Below are positions 9,560-19,792 of a stretch of DNA of 64,000 bases, one piece after another. The notes under the pieces are model-generated. The model searched no databases. It was not told the DNA's origin and was given only the letters and a program-made list of their open reading frames with translations. Each line of letters begins with the position of its first letter. The first letter of the stretch is position 1. Origin of the DNA: Mycobacterium asiaticum (GTDB lineage: Bacteria > Actinomycetota > Actinomycetes > Mycobacteriales > Mycobacteriaceae); NCBI RefSeq assembly GCF_001673365.1, contig NZ_LZLS01000104.1, forward strand, positions 1 through 64,000, read 5' to 3'. The translations under genes were made by a program, and so were the position numbers.

Positions 9560-9593
9560 CGCCCCTGGCGCGCGAGGACCGAGGAACCAGCCT

Positions 9594-11789
9594 CTACTCA
9601 GGTTCCAGCCAGATCGCTGAGTTCGGCGGCAGCACCAACACCGCAGACGCCCGGCGGCCGTGCCACGGGTCGTCGGTGGCGTCGACGCCGCCCAGATTGC
9701 CCTTTCCGGAGCCGTTGTAGATCGAAGCGTCGGTGTTGAGCACTTCCCGCCAGCGGCCGGCCTGCGGCAGGCCCAATCGGTAGTTGCTGTGTTCGGCTCC
9801 GGCGAAGTTGAACACGCACGCCAGCATCGACCCATCGCTGCCGTAACGCAGGAAGCTCAACACGTTGTTGGCCGAGTCGTTGGCGTCGATCCACGAATAG
9901 CCGTCGGGGGTGGTGTCTTGGCTCCACAGCGCCGGATGGCTGGCGTAGATCCCGTTGATGTCGCGCACCAGACGCAGGACACCGTTGGAGAAGCCATGCT
10001 CGTCGAGCTGCCACCAATCCAAGCCGCGTTCTTCTGACCATTCGGCGCGTTGGCCGAATTCCTGGCCCATGAACATCAGTTGCTTGCCTGGGTGCGCCCA
10101 CTGGTAGGCCAGCAGACTGCGCAACCCGGCGGCCTTGGCGTGATTGTCGCCTGGCATGCGCCCCCACAGGGTGCCTTTGCCGTGCACCACCTCGTCGTGG
10201 CTGAGCGGCAGCACGAAATTTTCGCTGAACGCATACAGCAACGAGAACGTCATCTCGTGGTGGTGATAGTTGCGGTAGATCGGGTCGCGACTGAAGTAGT
10301 CGAGGGTGTCGTGCATCCAGCCCATGTTCCACTTCATCGAAAACCCAAGTCCGCCAAGGTTGGTCGGTCGGGTAACGCCCGGCCAGGAGGTCGACTCCTC
10401 GGCGATGGTGACGATGCCCGGAGCCGCCTTGTGCGCCGTGGCATTCATCTCCTGCAGGAACTGCACGGCCTCCAGGTTTTCCCGGCCGCCATAGATGTTC
10501 GGCGTCCAGCCGCCTTCCGGGCGCGAGTAGTCCAGGTAGAGCATCGAGGCGACCGCGTCCACCCGCAGCCCGTCCATGTGGAACTCCTGCAGCCAGAACA
10601 ACGCGTTGGCCACCAGGAAGTTCCGCACCTCGGCCCGGCCGAAGTCGAAAACGTAAGTGCCCCAATCTAATTGTTCGCCACGTTTGGGGTCGGAATGCTC
10701 GTATAGCGGCGTGCCGTCGAACCGGCCCAACGCCCAGGCGTCCTTCGGGAAATGGGCAGGTACCCAGTCCACGATCACGCCGATGTCGGCCTGGTGCAGG
10801 GCGTCGACCAGCTCACGGAACTCGTCGGGCGTACCGAAGCGAGACGACGGCGCGTAATACGACGTGACCTGGTACCCCCACGATCCGCCGAACGGGTGCT
10901 CGGCCACCGGCAGCAGCTCGACGTGGGTAAAGCCTTGCTCCACAACATATTCCGTCAGCTCCTTGGCGAGCTGACGGTAGTTGAGTCCAGGACGCCACGA
11001 GCCGAGGTGTACCTCGTAGGTGCTCATCGGCTCGAACACCGGGTTGCGCTGGGCGCGCTGCGTCATCCAGGCGTCGTCCGCCCAGGTGTAATCGCTCACC
11101 GTCACTCGCGAAGCCGTGTGCGGCGGCACCTCGGTGGCGAAGGCGAACGGATCGGCGCGTTCGGACACGACGCCGTCTGCGCCGTGCACCCGGAACTTGT
11201 ACAGGCCGTCGAGCGGAAAGTCCGGCCAGAACAGTTCCCACACTCCCGAAGAGCCCAGCACCCGCATTGGAGCGTCATTGCCCGTCCACCCGTTGAACTC
11301 GCCGATCAGGCTGACGCCCTTGGCGTTCGGCGCCCAGACGGCGAAGGACACGCCGTTCACCTCACCATCGGGCGTGCTGAACGAGCGGGGATGGGCGCCG
11401 AGGACTTCCCAGAGCCGTTCATGGCGGCCCTCAGCGAATAGGTGCAGATCGACCTCGCCCAGTGTGGGCAGGAATCGGTATGCGTCGGCGACGGTGTACG
11501 GGTCTGAGCCGTCATAGGTCACCTCGAGCCGGTAGTCGACGAGATCGACGAACGGCAGCGCGACCGCGAAAACACCGGAATCGACGTGTTGTAGCGGCAG
11601 CCGCTCCGAACCCACCACCGCGACGACGCTGGACGCATGCGGACGAAATGCCCGAATGACGGTGTGGTCGCCGTATTCGTGGGCCCCGAGGATGCCGTGC
11701 GGATTGTGGTGGGTGCCCGATGTCAGGCGTGCCACCTCGGCGGCGTCGGGTGCCAGATCCGTCTTAGCGATTTGGTCGGCGCGATTCAC
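9594..11789 (-). CDS. glgB: 1,4-alpha-glucan branching enzyme GlgB
   Basis: 731-residue GH13 branching enzyme that introduces alpha-1,6 branches in alpha-glucan. It has an N-terminal CBM48-type module ([23 protein letters not shown]), the catalytic barrel with [18 protein letters not shown] (nucleophile Asp) and [15 protein letters not shown] (acid/base Glu), [13 protein letters not shown] (third Asp), and a C-terminal beta domain. GTG start at 11789 lies 6 bp after the glgE stop with an AGGAGG-like site, so glgE-glgB form one operon. This is the polymer-building end of the GlgE maltose-1-phosphate pathway. Confidence 0.97.
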   Translation of the reverse strand: MNRADQIAKTDLAPDAAEVARLTSGTHHNPHGILGAHEYGDHTVIRAFRPHASSVVAVVGSERLPLQHVDSGVFAVALPFVDLVDYRLEVTYDGSDPYTVADAYRFLPTLGEVDLHLFAEGRHERLWEVLGAHPRSFSTPDGEVNGVSFAVWAPNAKGVSLIGEFNGWTGNDAPMRVLGSSGVWELFWPDFPLDGLYKFRVHGADGVVSERADPFAFATEVPPHTASRVTVSDYTWADDAWMTQRAQRNPVFEPMSTYEVHLGSWRPGLNYRQLAKELTEYVVEQGFTHVELLPVAEHPFGGSWGYQVTSYYAPSSRFGTPDEFRELVDALHQADIGVIVDWVPAHFPKDAWALGRFDGTPLYEHSDPKRGEQLDWGTYVFDFGRAEVRNFLVANALFWLQEFHMDGLRVDAVASMLYLDYSRPEGGWTPNIYGGRENLEAVQFLQEMNATAHKAAPGIVTIAEESTSWPGVTRPTNLGGLGFSMKWNMGWMHDTLDYFSRDPIYRNYHHHEMTFSLLYAFSENFVLPLSHDEVVHGKGTLWGRMPGDNHAKAAGLRSLLAYQWAHPGKQLMFMGQEFGQRAEWSEERGLDWWQLDEHGFSNGVLRLVRDINGIYASHPALWSQDTTPDGYSWIDANDSANNVLSFLRYGSDGSMLACVFNFAGAEHSNYRLGLPQAGRWREVLNTDASIYNGSGKGNLGGVDATDDPWHGRRASAVLVLPPNSAIWLEPE

Positions 11790-11795
11790 TTGCCC

Positions 11796-13871
11796 TCACC
11801 TCCTGCGCAGCAGCTTGGTTCGAGATTCGGCGGGTATGGACGGCATGTTGATGATGTGAGCGACTGCTCGACCCGGGTCGATGCGGATGTAATTGGCCTG
11901 CCCCCATTGGTATTCCTCACCGGTGATCTCGTCGCGCACCCAGAAGCGTTCGTAAGGCTCCATACCCAACGCCTCCATGTCCAACCACAGCGTTGCTTCT
12001 TCGGGCCCGAACGCGTTGATGGTGACCACCACCAGCACGCAGTCGCCGGTGGCCGCGTCGAACTTGCTGTACGCCAGCAGCGCGTCGTTGTCCACGTTGT
12101 GGAAGTGCATGGTGCGCAGCTGTTGCAGAGCAGGATGCAGCCGGCGAATTTCGTTGAGCCGTTTGATGAACGGCTCCAGTGACTTGCCTTCGGCGAGCGC
12201 GCCGGCGAAATCGCGGGGACGCAATTCGTACTTCTCCGAATCCAGGTACTCCTCGCTGCCCTCACGCACCGCCTTGTGCTCGAACAGCTCGTAACCGGAA
12301 TACACCCCCCAGGCCGGACTCATCGTCGCCGCCAGCACCGCGCGGATCGCGAACATGCCCGGGCCATGGTGCTGTAGGACCTCGTGCAGGATGTCGGGAG
12401 TGTTGACGAACAAGTTCGGCGTGCGGAAGTCGGCGAGGGCGGCGATGTCGTTGCCGAACTCGGTGAGCTCCCATTTGGCGGTTCGCCAGGTGAAATAGCT
12501 GTAGGACTGGGTGAAGCCCAGTTTGGCCAAGCCGTACTGCCGCGCCGGCGGAGTGAACGCCTCGGAGAGGAACAACACCTCAGGGTCGAGGGCCTTCACC
12601 CGACCGATCAGCCAAGCCCAGAAGTCCGGTGGCTTGGTGTGTGGGTTGTCGACCCGAAAGACCTTGACGCCGTGATCGATCCAGTGCCGGACCACGCGCA
12701 GCACCTCGTCGTAGAGACCGGCGGGGTCGTTGTCGAAGTTGAGCGGATAGATGTCCTGGTACTTTTTCGGCGGGTTCTCCGCGTAGGCGATGGTGCCGTC
12801 GGGCAGTTCGGTGAACCAGTTGCGGTGCTCGCGCGCCCACGGATGGTCCGGCGCGCACTGCAGTGCCAGGTCCAGCGCCACCTCCATGCCGAATTCTTTT
12901 GTGGCGGAGACGAAGTCATCGAAGTCATCAATGGTGCCCAGGTCGGGATGGACGGCGTCGTGGCCGCCCTCGGCGCTGCCAATCGCCCAGGGTGAACCGA
13001 CGTCTCCGGGTGCGGCGGTGGGATTATTGTTGCGGCCCTTGCGATGCACTTTCCCGATCGGGTGGATGGGCGGCAGGTAGACCACGTCGAAGCCCATCTC
13101 GGCGATCCGGGGAAGTTCAGCCGTCGCAGTGGCGAAGGTGCCGTGCACGGGGTTCCCATCGGAGTCCCAGCCGCCGGTAGACCGGGGAAAGAGTTCGTAC
13201 CACGAACCGAAGCGAGCCAGCGGCCGATCCACCCAGACGTCGTACTGCTCGCCGTTTGTGACCAGCTCCCGCAGCGGATACCGACTGAGAAGTTTCTCGA
13301 CCTCGGGAGCCAGCGCCAACGCGGTTCGGGTCAACGGGTCACCCGGTGTCTTCAGCGCGGTGGCGGCATCTAGTAGTGCGCTGCGCTCTTGCCGCGGCAC
13401 TTCAGCCGCGGCTCGTTCGAACAAGCCGGCGCCGACCAGAAGATCATTGGATAGCTCCTTTTCGCCTTGACCCGCATCAAGTTTCGCGATCACCCCGTGC
13501 CGCCAGGAGTGAATCGGATCGCCCCAACCCTCGACTCGGTAGCTCCACAAGCCCACCCGGTCTGGGACGAACTGCCCGTGGAATACGAACGGTTCCAGGC
13601 CCACAAACATGGGAGACATGGAAGATGAATGCCCTGGCCCGGCCTGCTGGGAGGCTTGCGCGGCGTCTGGCTCCCGGGTCCTGCGGCCGCCGCAGACCTG
13701 CGGGTAGCGGGTTCCGAGGTAGCGCACCACCAATGTGGCGGCGACGGCTTCGTGTCCCTCGCGCCACACCGCGGCGCGGACTGGAACTACCTCGCCGACC
13801 ACCGCTTTGGCCGGATACGTGCCACAAGAGACGACGGGCTGAACGTCATCGATCTCGATACGACCGGGCAC
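11796..13871 (-). CDS. glgE: Alpha-1,4-glucan:maltose-1-phosphate maltosyltransferase GlgE
   Basis: GH13_3 enzyme that transfers maltosyl units from maltose-1-phosphate to alpha-glucan. Catalytic motifs are visible: [12 protein letters not shown] (nucleophile Asp), [11 protein letters not shown] (acid/base Glu), [15 protein letters not shown] (third Asp). The start is uncertain: an in-frame TGA lies immediately upstream, leaving TTG 13874 or GTG 13871; GTG is preferred because GGAG sits 6 bases before it. This makes the protein (691 aa) about 10 residues shorter at the N-terminus than M. tuberculosis GlgE (701 aa), whose WWVPGR lead-in is lost. It is divergent from glgP across a shared regulatory gap. 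Confidence 0.95.
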   Translation of the reverse strand: MPGRIEIDDVQPVVSCGTYPAKAVVGEVVPVRAAVWREGHEAVAATLVVRYLGTRYPQVCGGRRTREPDAAQASQQAGPGHSSSMSPMFVGLEPFVFHGQFVPDRVGLWSYRVEGWGDPIHSWRHGVIAKLDAGQGEKELSNDLLVGAGLFERAAAEVPRQERSALLDAATALKTPGDPLTRTALALAPEVEKLLSRYPLRELVTNGEQYDVWVDRPLARFGSWYELFPRSTGGWDSDGNPVHGTFATATAELPRIAEMGFDVVYLPPIHPIGKVHRKGRNNNPTAAPGDVGSPWAIGSAEGGHDAVHPDLGTIDDFDDFVSATKEFGMEVALDLALQCAPDHPWAREHRNWFTELPDGTIAYAENPPKKYQDIYPLNFDNDPAGLYDEVLRVVRHWIDHGVKVFRVDNPHTKPPDFWAWLIGRVKALDPEVLFLSEAFTPPARQYGLAKLGFTQSYSYFTWRTAKWELTEFGNDIAALADFRTPNLFVNTPDILHEVLQHHGPGMFAIRAVLAATMSPAWGVYSGYELFEHKAVREGSEEYLDSEKYELRPRDFAGALAEGKSLEPFIKRLNEIRRLHPALQQLRTMHFHNVDNDALLAYSKFDAATGDCVLVVVTINAFGPEEATLWLDMEALGMEPYERFWVRDEITGEEYQWGQANYIRIDPGRAVAHIINMPSIPAESRTKLLRRR

Positions 13872-14178
13872 CAATCACTCCGTTTCGATCGCCCGGCTGC
13901 GCCACGGCCTCGAGTCCAGGTCGCGTCGTCGCCGGGAGCGTTTCGGTTGCCGGCTCCTGCAACCCAGACCTGCGGGCCGCACCGTCGCCGGGAACATTCC
14001 TAGGCTTGCACCCCGGGCGGCCGCGTTGTCGTCATCGGGGTGTAGATCTCCCTCTGTTCGCCTCTTGCGCCCATACCCACCCTAGTGTCCGGCTACACCG
14101 CAGGGTGCTGAAGCGCACTCCCTATGCGGTCGCTGTGGAACGCTGCGCGCAGCGAAATTCGCAGTAAGGTTGAGTTGC
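13872..14178 (+). promoter_or_regulatory. glgE/glgP divergent intergenic region
   Basis: This 307-bp stretch between the divergent glucan genes has no convincing coding frame; a long frame running through it from 13346 is antisense to glgE with arginine/proline-rich composition. It must hold both promoters. The only clear element is a perfect 14-bp palindrome, CGCTGCG followed by CGCAGCG, at 14141-14154, 24 bp before glgP. Confidence 0.5.
14141..14154. promoter_or_regulatory. Perfect 14-bp palindrome upstream of glgP
   Basis: CGCTGCGCGCAGCG is an exact self-complement located between the likely promoter and the GTG start of glgP. It could be an operator or simply a GC-rich mRNA stem in the leader. 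No regulator can be assigned. Confidence 0.4.
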
Positions 14179-16773
14179 GTGAAGGCCCTTCGCCGCTTTA
14201 ACGTCCGCGCTCACCTTCCCGATCGTCTCGCCGCGCTCGACCAGCTGTCGACGAACCTGCGCTGGTCATGGGAGAAACCCACCCAGGATCTGTTCGCCAC
14301 TATCGACCCCGACCTGTGGTCGAAGTGCGGCAAAGATCCAGTGGCAGTGCTCGGTGCGGTCAAACCCAGCCGCCTCGACGAACTGGCGCTCGACGAGGAA
14401 TTTCTGCGTCGCCTCGACGAACTCGCCGCCGATTTGGACGACTATCTGCGTCGTCCGCTCTGGTATCAGCAGCAGGAGGCGGACGGTGTTGCCATGCCGA
14501 CCGGGATCGCCTACTTCTCGATGGAGTTCGGCGTGGCCGAGGTGCTGCCGAATTACTCTGGCGGCCTCGGGATTTTGGCCGGCGACCATCTGAAGGCGGC
14601 GTCTGACCTGGGGCTACCGCTGATCGCGGTCGGCCTGTACTACCGCTCGGGCTACTTCCGGCAGTCCCTGACCGCCGACGGCTGGCAGCAGGAGACCTAC
14701 CCGTCGCTGGACCCCCAGGGTCTGCCGTTGCGGTTGCTCACCGACGCTACCGGCGATCCGGTGCTGGTGGAGCTGGCGCTACCGGATGCTGCGCAGCTGC
14801 GGGCACGGATCTGGGTGGCACAGGTGGGCCGCGTGCCGCTGCTGCTGCTCGACTCCGATGTGCCGGAGAACGAACATGACCTGCGCAGCGTCACCGACCG
14901 TCTATACGGCGGCGATCAGGAACATCGCATCAGGCAGGAAATCTTGGCCGGCGTCGGCGGCGTGCGGGCGATCCGGGCGTTCACCTCCATCGAGGGACGC
15001 CCGGCCCCCGAGGTGTTCCATATGAACGAGGGGCACGCCGGCTTCCTGGGCGTGGAGCGGATCCGGGAACTCGTCCGAGACGGATTGGACTTTGACACTG
15101 CGTTGACCGTGGTGCGTTCCAGCACCGTGTTCACCACCCACACGCCGGTGCCTGCCGGAATCGACCGCTTTCCAGTGGAAATGGTGCAGCGATACTTCGA
15201 CGACGAAGATGACGCCGGTGTGTCCGCGCTGTTGCCGGGGGTGCCGGCCCAGCGTGTCCTTGCGCTGGGTGTCGAGGACGACCCGGAAAAGTTCAACATG
15301 GCCCACATGGGACTGCGATTGGCGCAGCGGGCCAACGGTGTCTCGCTGCTACACGGCCGAGTGAGTCGGGCCATGTTCAACGAACTGTGGCCGGGATTCG
15401 ACCGCGCCGAAGTGCCGATCGGGTCGATCACCAACGGCGTGCACGCACGCACCTGGGCCGCTCCGCAGTGGCTGGAACTGGGTCGTGAGTTGGCAGGATC
15501 GGATTCGTTCAGCGAGCCTGCCGTGTGGCTACGGCTGCAGCAGGTCGACTCCAACTATCTGTGGTCGATCCGCTCTCAGCTGCGCGCGCTGCTGGTCGAG
15601 GACGTGCGTGCGCGGCTGCGCCAGTCATGGCTGGAACGCGGCGCGTCGGATGCTGAATTGGGTTGGATAACAACGGCATTCGATCCGAATGTACTTACCG
15701 TCGGGTTTGCCCGGCGAGTTCCGACCTACAAGCGGCTGACCCTGATGCTGCGCGACCCGCAGCGGCTGCAGCGGTTGCTGCTCGATGCGGACCGGCCGAT
15801 TCAGCTGATCGTCGCGGGCAAGTCACATCCCGCCGACGACGGCGGCAAGGCGCTGATCCAGCAGGTGGTGCGGTTCGCCGACCGCCCGGAGGTCCGGCAC
15901 CGCATCGCGTTTTTGCCCAACTACGACATGTCGATGGCCAGGTTGCTCTACTGGGGCTGTGACGTCTGGTTGAACAACCCGCTGCGGCCGTTGGAAGCTT
16001 GTGGCACGTCGGGCATGAAGAGCGCGCTCAACGGCGGGCTAAATCTGTCGATTCGCGACGGCTGGTGGGATGAGTGGTACGACGGCGAAAACGGTTGGGA
16101 GATACCGTCTGCCGATGGGGTCGCGAGTGAGGAGCGGCGCGACGACCTGGAGGCCAGCGCGCTCTACAACCTGCTCGAGCAGGCGGTGACGCCGAAGTTC
16201 TACGAACGCGACGAGCGTGGGGTGCCGCCGCGTTGGATCGAGATGGTGCGCCACACTTTGCAGACGCTGGGCCCGAAGGTACTGGCATCCCGGATGGTCA
16301 CCGACTACGTCGAGCAGTATTACTTGCCGGCGGCGCGCTCGCTGCGCAACACCGTCGCCGCGCCGGATGGCGGCAGCGAGTTCGACGCGGCCCGGGAGTT
16401 GACCGCCTACCGGCGACGCGCGGAGGCGGCGTGGCCCCAGATCGACATCACCGACGTCGACAGCACAGGCCTGCCAGACACTCCGTTGCTGGGGTCGAAG
16501 CTGACGCTGACCGCCACCGTGCAGCTCGCCGGGCTGTCCCCCGACGAGGTGACGGTGCAGGCGGTGCTGGGCAGAGTCGATGCCGGCGACGAGTTGCTGG
16601 ATCCGCTCACCGTCCAGATGACCTACACCGGCAGTGCCGAGGGGGGTAACCAAGTCTTTTCGGCGACGACGCCGCTGCCGCTGGCCGGGGCGCTGGGGTA
16701 CACGGTCCGGGTGTTGCCGCGCCATCCGATGCTGGCTGACAGCGCCGAACTCGGCCTGGTGACCCTGGCCTAG
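14179..16773 (+). CDS. glgP: Alpha-glucan phosphorylase GlgP
   Basis: 864-residue GT35 phosphorylase releasing glucose-1-phosphate from alpha-glucan. The start is the GTG at 14179 (MKALRRFNVRAHLP, the family N-terminus), with AAGG 9 bases upstream; a TTG three codons earlier is less likely. The pyridoxal phosphate lysine is expected at about Lys614 in CGTSGMKSALNGGLN. Substrate-binding segments such as YSGGLGILAGDHLK and FHMNEGHAGFL are intact. It is an orthologue of M. tuberculosis Rv1328 and divergent from glgE-glgB, so glucan breakdown and synthesis sit back to back. Confidence 0.96.
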   Translation: MKALRRFNVRAHLPDRLAALDQLSTNLRWSWEKPTQDLFATIDPDLWSKCGKDPVAVLGAVKPSRLDELALDEEFLRRLDELAADLDDYLRRPLWYQQQEADGVAMPTGIAYFSMEFGVAEVLPNYSGGLGILAGDHLKAASDLGLPLIAVGLYYRSGYFRQSLTADGWQQETYPSLDPQGLPLRLLTDATGDPVLVELALPDAAQLRARIWVAQVGRVPLLLLDSDVPENEHDLRSVTDRLYGGDQEHRIRQEILAGVGGVRAIRAFTSIEGRPAPEVFHMNEGHAGFLGVERIRELVRDGLDFDTALTVVRSSTVFTTHTPVPAGIDRFPVEMVQRYFDDEDDAGVSALLPGVPAQRVLALGVEDDPEKFNMAHMGLRLAQRANGVSLLHGRVSRAMFNELWPGFDRAEVPIGSITNGVHARTWAAPQWLELGRELAGSDSFSEPAVWLRLQQVDSNYLWSIRSQLRALLVEDVRARLRQSWLERGASDAELGWITTAFDPNVLTVGFARRVPTYKRLTLMLRDPQRLQRLLLDADRPIQLIVAGKSHPADDGGKALIQQVVRFADRPEVRHRIAFLPNYDMSMARLLYWGCDVWLNNPLRPLEACGTSGMKSALNGGLNLSIRDGWWDEWYDGENGWEIPSADGVASEERRDDLEASALYNLLEQAVTPKFYERDERGVPPRWIEMVRHTLQTLGPKVLASRMVTDYVEQYYLPAARSLRNTVAAPDGGSEFDAARELTAYRRRAEAAWPQIDITDVDSTGLPDTPLLGSKLTLTATVQLAGLSPDEVTVQAVLGRVDAGDELLDPLTVQMTYTGSAEGGNQVFSATTPLPLAGALGYTVRVLPRHPMLADSAELGLVTLA

Positions 16774-17120
16774 TTACTCCCGGCGCTACCGCGACTCCAC
16801 CCCAGTTCGCGCGAAACACGCACAGTAGCAACAACATTCAAGAAACCATCGGGAAGTGGAACCCGATAACCGCTGGCTGGGCACGTTGTCAGATCCAGCA
16901 GGCGCAATCACCACTAACAGGCGAATCCGAACTTCAAAACACCCCGCAAAGACGGCCGATCAAATTTTAAGTGAGACTAGTTCAGGCTTCGTCCTGCAGA
17001 GCGAGCCTGCGGCGATGAGCGGCCCATTGTTGTTTCTGTCGGCCGCAGTCATCCTCGATGCGTTGTCTTGCCCCCGCCGGGATGTTCTTGCCGTGCTCGG
17101 GGTGCTCGTCGATGGGTCGC
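16774..17120. other. Intergenic stretch between glgP and the lipoprotein gene
   Basis: About 350 bp between convergent genes. A 125-codon frame on the plus strand (16856-17233) crosses it but has no recognisable domain, a poor start context and composition unlike the neighbours, and its end overlaps the lipoprotein gene. No clear terminator hairpin was seen. I read it as non-coding. Confidence 0.5.
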
Positions 17121-17624
17121 TCACACCTTGGGTAACCAGCCCGACCCTGCGGGTGACAACACAAAACCCCGTCCCTGAGCGTCCTTACACGCTGTCATCT
17201 TTGCATCGTCCACTCCGCAAATTACCCCGCTGAGCGTGATGGAATGAAACGGAGGAAGCGTCTTCACCTGCTGGCCGTGCACAACGCCTGATATCGGTCC
17301 TTCAGTGGTTTTCTTCAATCCTGTGTCGGTACCGATCCAATTCACCTCATTCAACCCACTGGCAGGAGGAATCGCCGGCAGATTATTTCCGCTGCATTGG
17401 GCCGCCCCAATGGGAAAATTGCACGTGATGCCGTCGGGAGTAAGGAAATATATCTCTGAACTGGGGTGTCCTGGTGTGGTCGTGTTGATCCGGTAGTCGG
17501 CGATATTGACTGGTGTGTAACGGCTGATGTCGGGGAATTTTGAGGGTTCAGCGTGTGCGGTGCACGCGCTGAGCGCAGCGGCGAGGACCGCGCCAACGGC
17601 GAGGGCGAGAGCCTTATCGGTCAT
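17121..17624 (-). CDS. Secreted mycobacterial lipoprotein of unknown function
   Basis: 167 residues. The N-terminal signal MTDKALALAVGAVLAAALSAC has a lipobox (LSAC), so the mature protein should start at about Cys21 and be lipid-anchored. The mature part begins FPDISRYTPVNIADYRI and contains PDGITCNFPIG, AAQCSGNNLP, VNWIGTDTG, SGVICGVDDAKMTACKD and a closing GRGFVLSPAGSGWLPKV. Four mature cysteines probably make two disulfides. The motifs match a family common in mycobacteria with no known activity. The first in-frame ATG is 6 codons upstream of the chosen one and would disrupt the signal. From memory, no gene of this type sits between glgP and dinG in M. tuberculosis. Confidence 0.88.
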   Translation of the reverse strand: MTDKALALAVGAVLAAALSACTAHAEPSKFPDISRYTPVNIADYRINTTTPGHPSSEIYFLTPDGITCNFPIGAAQCSGNNLPAIPPASGLNEVNWIGTDTGLKKTTEGPISGVVHGQQVKTLPPFHSITLSGVICGVDDAKMTACKDAQGRGFVLSPAGSGWLPKV

Positions 17625-17792
17625 GTCAGCCGCTGCCCACACGCACTTCCGTGTTTCCTGAGGTGCCCGTTGAACCCGGCGCGTACTGGCTTTCCCTGAA
17701 CCTCGCGGAAGCTGAGTTCTCCGAAGCTGTCGCGGCTGAGTCCGACAGCTGCCTTACAGTCGCTCTAGCTCACAACCGTAGGCACCGGTTCG

Positions 17793-19778
17793 CTAGTGTG
17801 CGGCGTCTTCTTGCGCCAACCGGGTCAGGGCCGCACGCACCTGTTCGGCGTTGGTGGTCTGCCAGAACGGCGGCAGCGAGGCGCGCAGATAGTCGCCGTA
17901 GCGGGCGGTGACCATCCGCGAGTCCAGCACCGCGACCACACCGCGGTCGGTGACCCGACGCAGCAGCCGGCCCGACCCCTGCGCCAGCAACAGCGCCGCG
18001 TGGCTCGCCGCTACTGCCATGAAACCGTTGCCGCCGGCCGCGGCCACCGCACGTTGGCGGGCACTCAACAGCGGGTCGTCGGGGCGGGGAAACGGGATGC
18101 GGTCGATCAGCACCAACGACAGCGACGGCCCCGGCACGTCGACGCCCTGCCACAGCGACAGCGTGCCGAACAGCGAGGTCGCGGGGTCCTCGGCGAACTG
18201 TTCGACCAACGCCGAGGTGCTGTCGTCGCCCTGGCACAGCACCGGAGTGGCCAGCCGGTCGCGCATGGCATCGGCCGCCGCGCGAGCTGCGCGCATCGAC
18301 GAGAACAGCCCCAGCGTGCGGCCGCCGGCCGCGGTGACGAGTTCGGCGATCTCGGCCAACTGCTCAGCCGATCCGCTGCTATCGCGACCGGGTGGCGGCA
18401 GGTGCGCGGCGATGTAGAGGATCCCCGATTTGGCGTGCTGGAACGGTGATCCCACGTCGAGGCCGCGCCAGGGCACCTCGAGGCCGCTCAGCCCCCAGGC
18501 CGCGGCCATCGAGTCGAAGGTCCCGCCCACCGTCAGCGTCGCCGACGTCAGCACCGTCGTAGAACGGGAAAACACTTGGCTGGCCAGCAACCCGGCCACC
18601 GACAACGGAGCCACCCGTAGCACGGCGCGCGGTGAACCGCGGTTGTCCTCCTGATCCAGCCAGACGATGTCGCTGCGCTCGGGGATGGCCGGTCCGAATG
18701 AGTCCAGGACGCGGGCGGCGGTGTCGGCGATCTCGATCAACGCCGCGGCCGCTTCCGCGCGCGCGGCGGCGGCGCGCGCATCACTCGTGCCTTCGATGGC
18801 CGACCGAGCGGCGTTGGCTGCATCGCGCAGCGCAGTCAGATACGTCGCCAACTCGTCGTCGAGATAGTCGATGCGGCCGGGCTGCGCGTCGTGGATCGCC
18901 GAGGAGAAGGTCGCCGTCGCGGCCTCGAGCCGCTGCACCAACTCCGGATTCACCAGACGCGTGATGCGGCGCACGGCAACACCCAACGTTGCCGAGGTCA
19001 ACTCCGCGGTGGCTACCGAGGTGACGCGGTCGGCCAACTCGTGCGCTTCGTCGACCACCAGCAGCGTGTGTTCCGGCAATATCGCCGAGTCCGAAACCGC
19101 GTCGATTGCCAGCAGTGCGTGATTGGTGACGACGACGTCGACGTTGCCGGCGCGTGCCCGAGCCCGCTCCGAGAAGCACTCGGTACCGAACGAGCAACGG
19201 GCGACCCCGATGCATTCCCGCGCGGACACGCTGACTTGCGACCAGGATCGGTCCGGTACGCCGGGTTTGAGGTCGTCCCGGTCACCGGAATCGGTTGAGG
19301 CGGACCATTCGGTGAGGCGTTGCACATCGCGGCCCAGCGCGGTGACAGCCATCGGATTGAACAGCTCTTCCTGAGGCCGGCCATCGGCGTCGTCGTCGCC
19401 GCCACCGTTATGAATCTTGTTCAAGCACAGGTAATTTCGGCGTCCTTTGAGTAACGCGAACTTCGGCTGGCGGGGCAGCGAGTCGGCCAGCGAGTCGGCC
19501 AGGCGGGGCAGATCACGATCGACGAGTTGGCGTTGCAGCGCGATAGTCGCGGTGGACACCACTACGGGCGCGTCGTCTCGGACCGCGCGCACGATCGCCG
19601 GAACCAGATACGCCAACGACTTGCCGGTGCCGGTACCGGCTTGCACGACAAGGTGTTCGCCGGTGTCGAAAGACTGCGCGACCGCGGTGGCCATCTCTAC
19701 CTGTCCGTGTCGTTCGCTGCCGCCCAGCGCCGCTACCGCGGTGGCCAGCAGCGCCGGGACGGACTCAGAGGCGGACAA
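17793..19778 (-). CDS. dinG: DinG/Rad3-family ATP-dependent DNA helicase
   Basis: 661-residue XPD-like superfamily 2 helicase. Walker A is in VVQAGTGTGKSLAYLVP and the DEAH box in LLVVDEAHELADRV. Four cysteines between these motifs (CLNKIH, ARECIGVARC, TECFSERA) fit the iron-sulfur cluster domain. C-terminal motifs include LFGTLSLWQGVDVPG and QGSGRLLRR. The start is taken as TTG 19778 because it gives the family N-terminus (SASESVPALLATAVAALGG) and lies 14 bp after the pncB1 stop; the open frame upstream overlaps pncB1 and is ignored. It unwinds DNA with structures such as R-loops or G-quadruplexes, according to family data. Confidence 0.92.
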   Translation of the reverse strand: MSASESVPALLATAVAALGGSERHGQVEMATAVAQSFDTGEHLVVQAGTGTGKSLAYLVPAIVRAVRDDAPVVVSTATIALQRQLVDRDLPRLADSLADSLPRQPKFALLKGRRNYLCLNKIHNGGGDDDADGRPQEELFNPMAVTALGRDVQRLTEWSASTDSGDRDDLKPGVPDRSWSQVSVSARECIGVARCSFGTECFSERARARAGNVDVVVTNHALLAIDAVSDSAILPEHTLLVVDEAHELADRVTSVATAELTSATLGVAVRRITRLVNPELVQRLEAATATFSSAIHDAQPGRIDYLDDELATYLTALRDAANAARSAIEGTSDARAAAARAEAAAALIEIADTAARVLDSFGPAIPERSDIVWLDQEDNRGSPRAVLRVAPLSVAGLLASQVFSRSTTVLTSATLTVGGTFDSMAAAWGLSGLEVPWRGLDVGSPFQHAKSGILYIAAHLPPPGRDSSGSAEQLAEIAELVTAAGGRTLGLFSSMRAARAAADAMRDRLATPVLCQGDDSTSALVEQFAEDPATSLFGTLSLWQGVDVPGPSLSLVLIDRIPFPRPDDPLLSARQRAVAAAGGNGFMAVAASHAALLLAQGSGRLLRRVTDRGVVAVLDSRMVTARYGDYLRASLPPFWQTTNAEQVRAALTRLAQEDAAH

Positions 19779-19792
19779 CGTGCGATTTCTCG

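Noticed and set aside
13346..14167. 273-codon plus-strand frame crossing the glgE/glgP gap
   Set aside because: Half is antisense to glgE; Arg/Pro-rich, no start context, ends just before glgP.
16856..17233. 125-codon plus-strand frame after glgP
   Set aside because: No domain, overlaps the lipoprotein gene 3' end, and no ribosome site.
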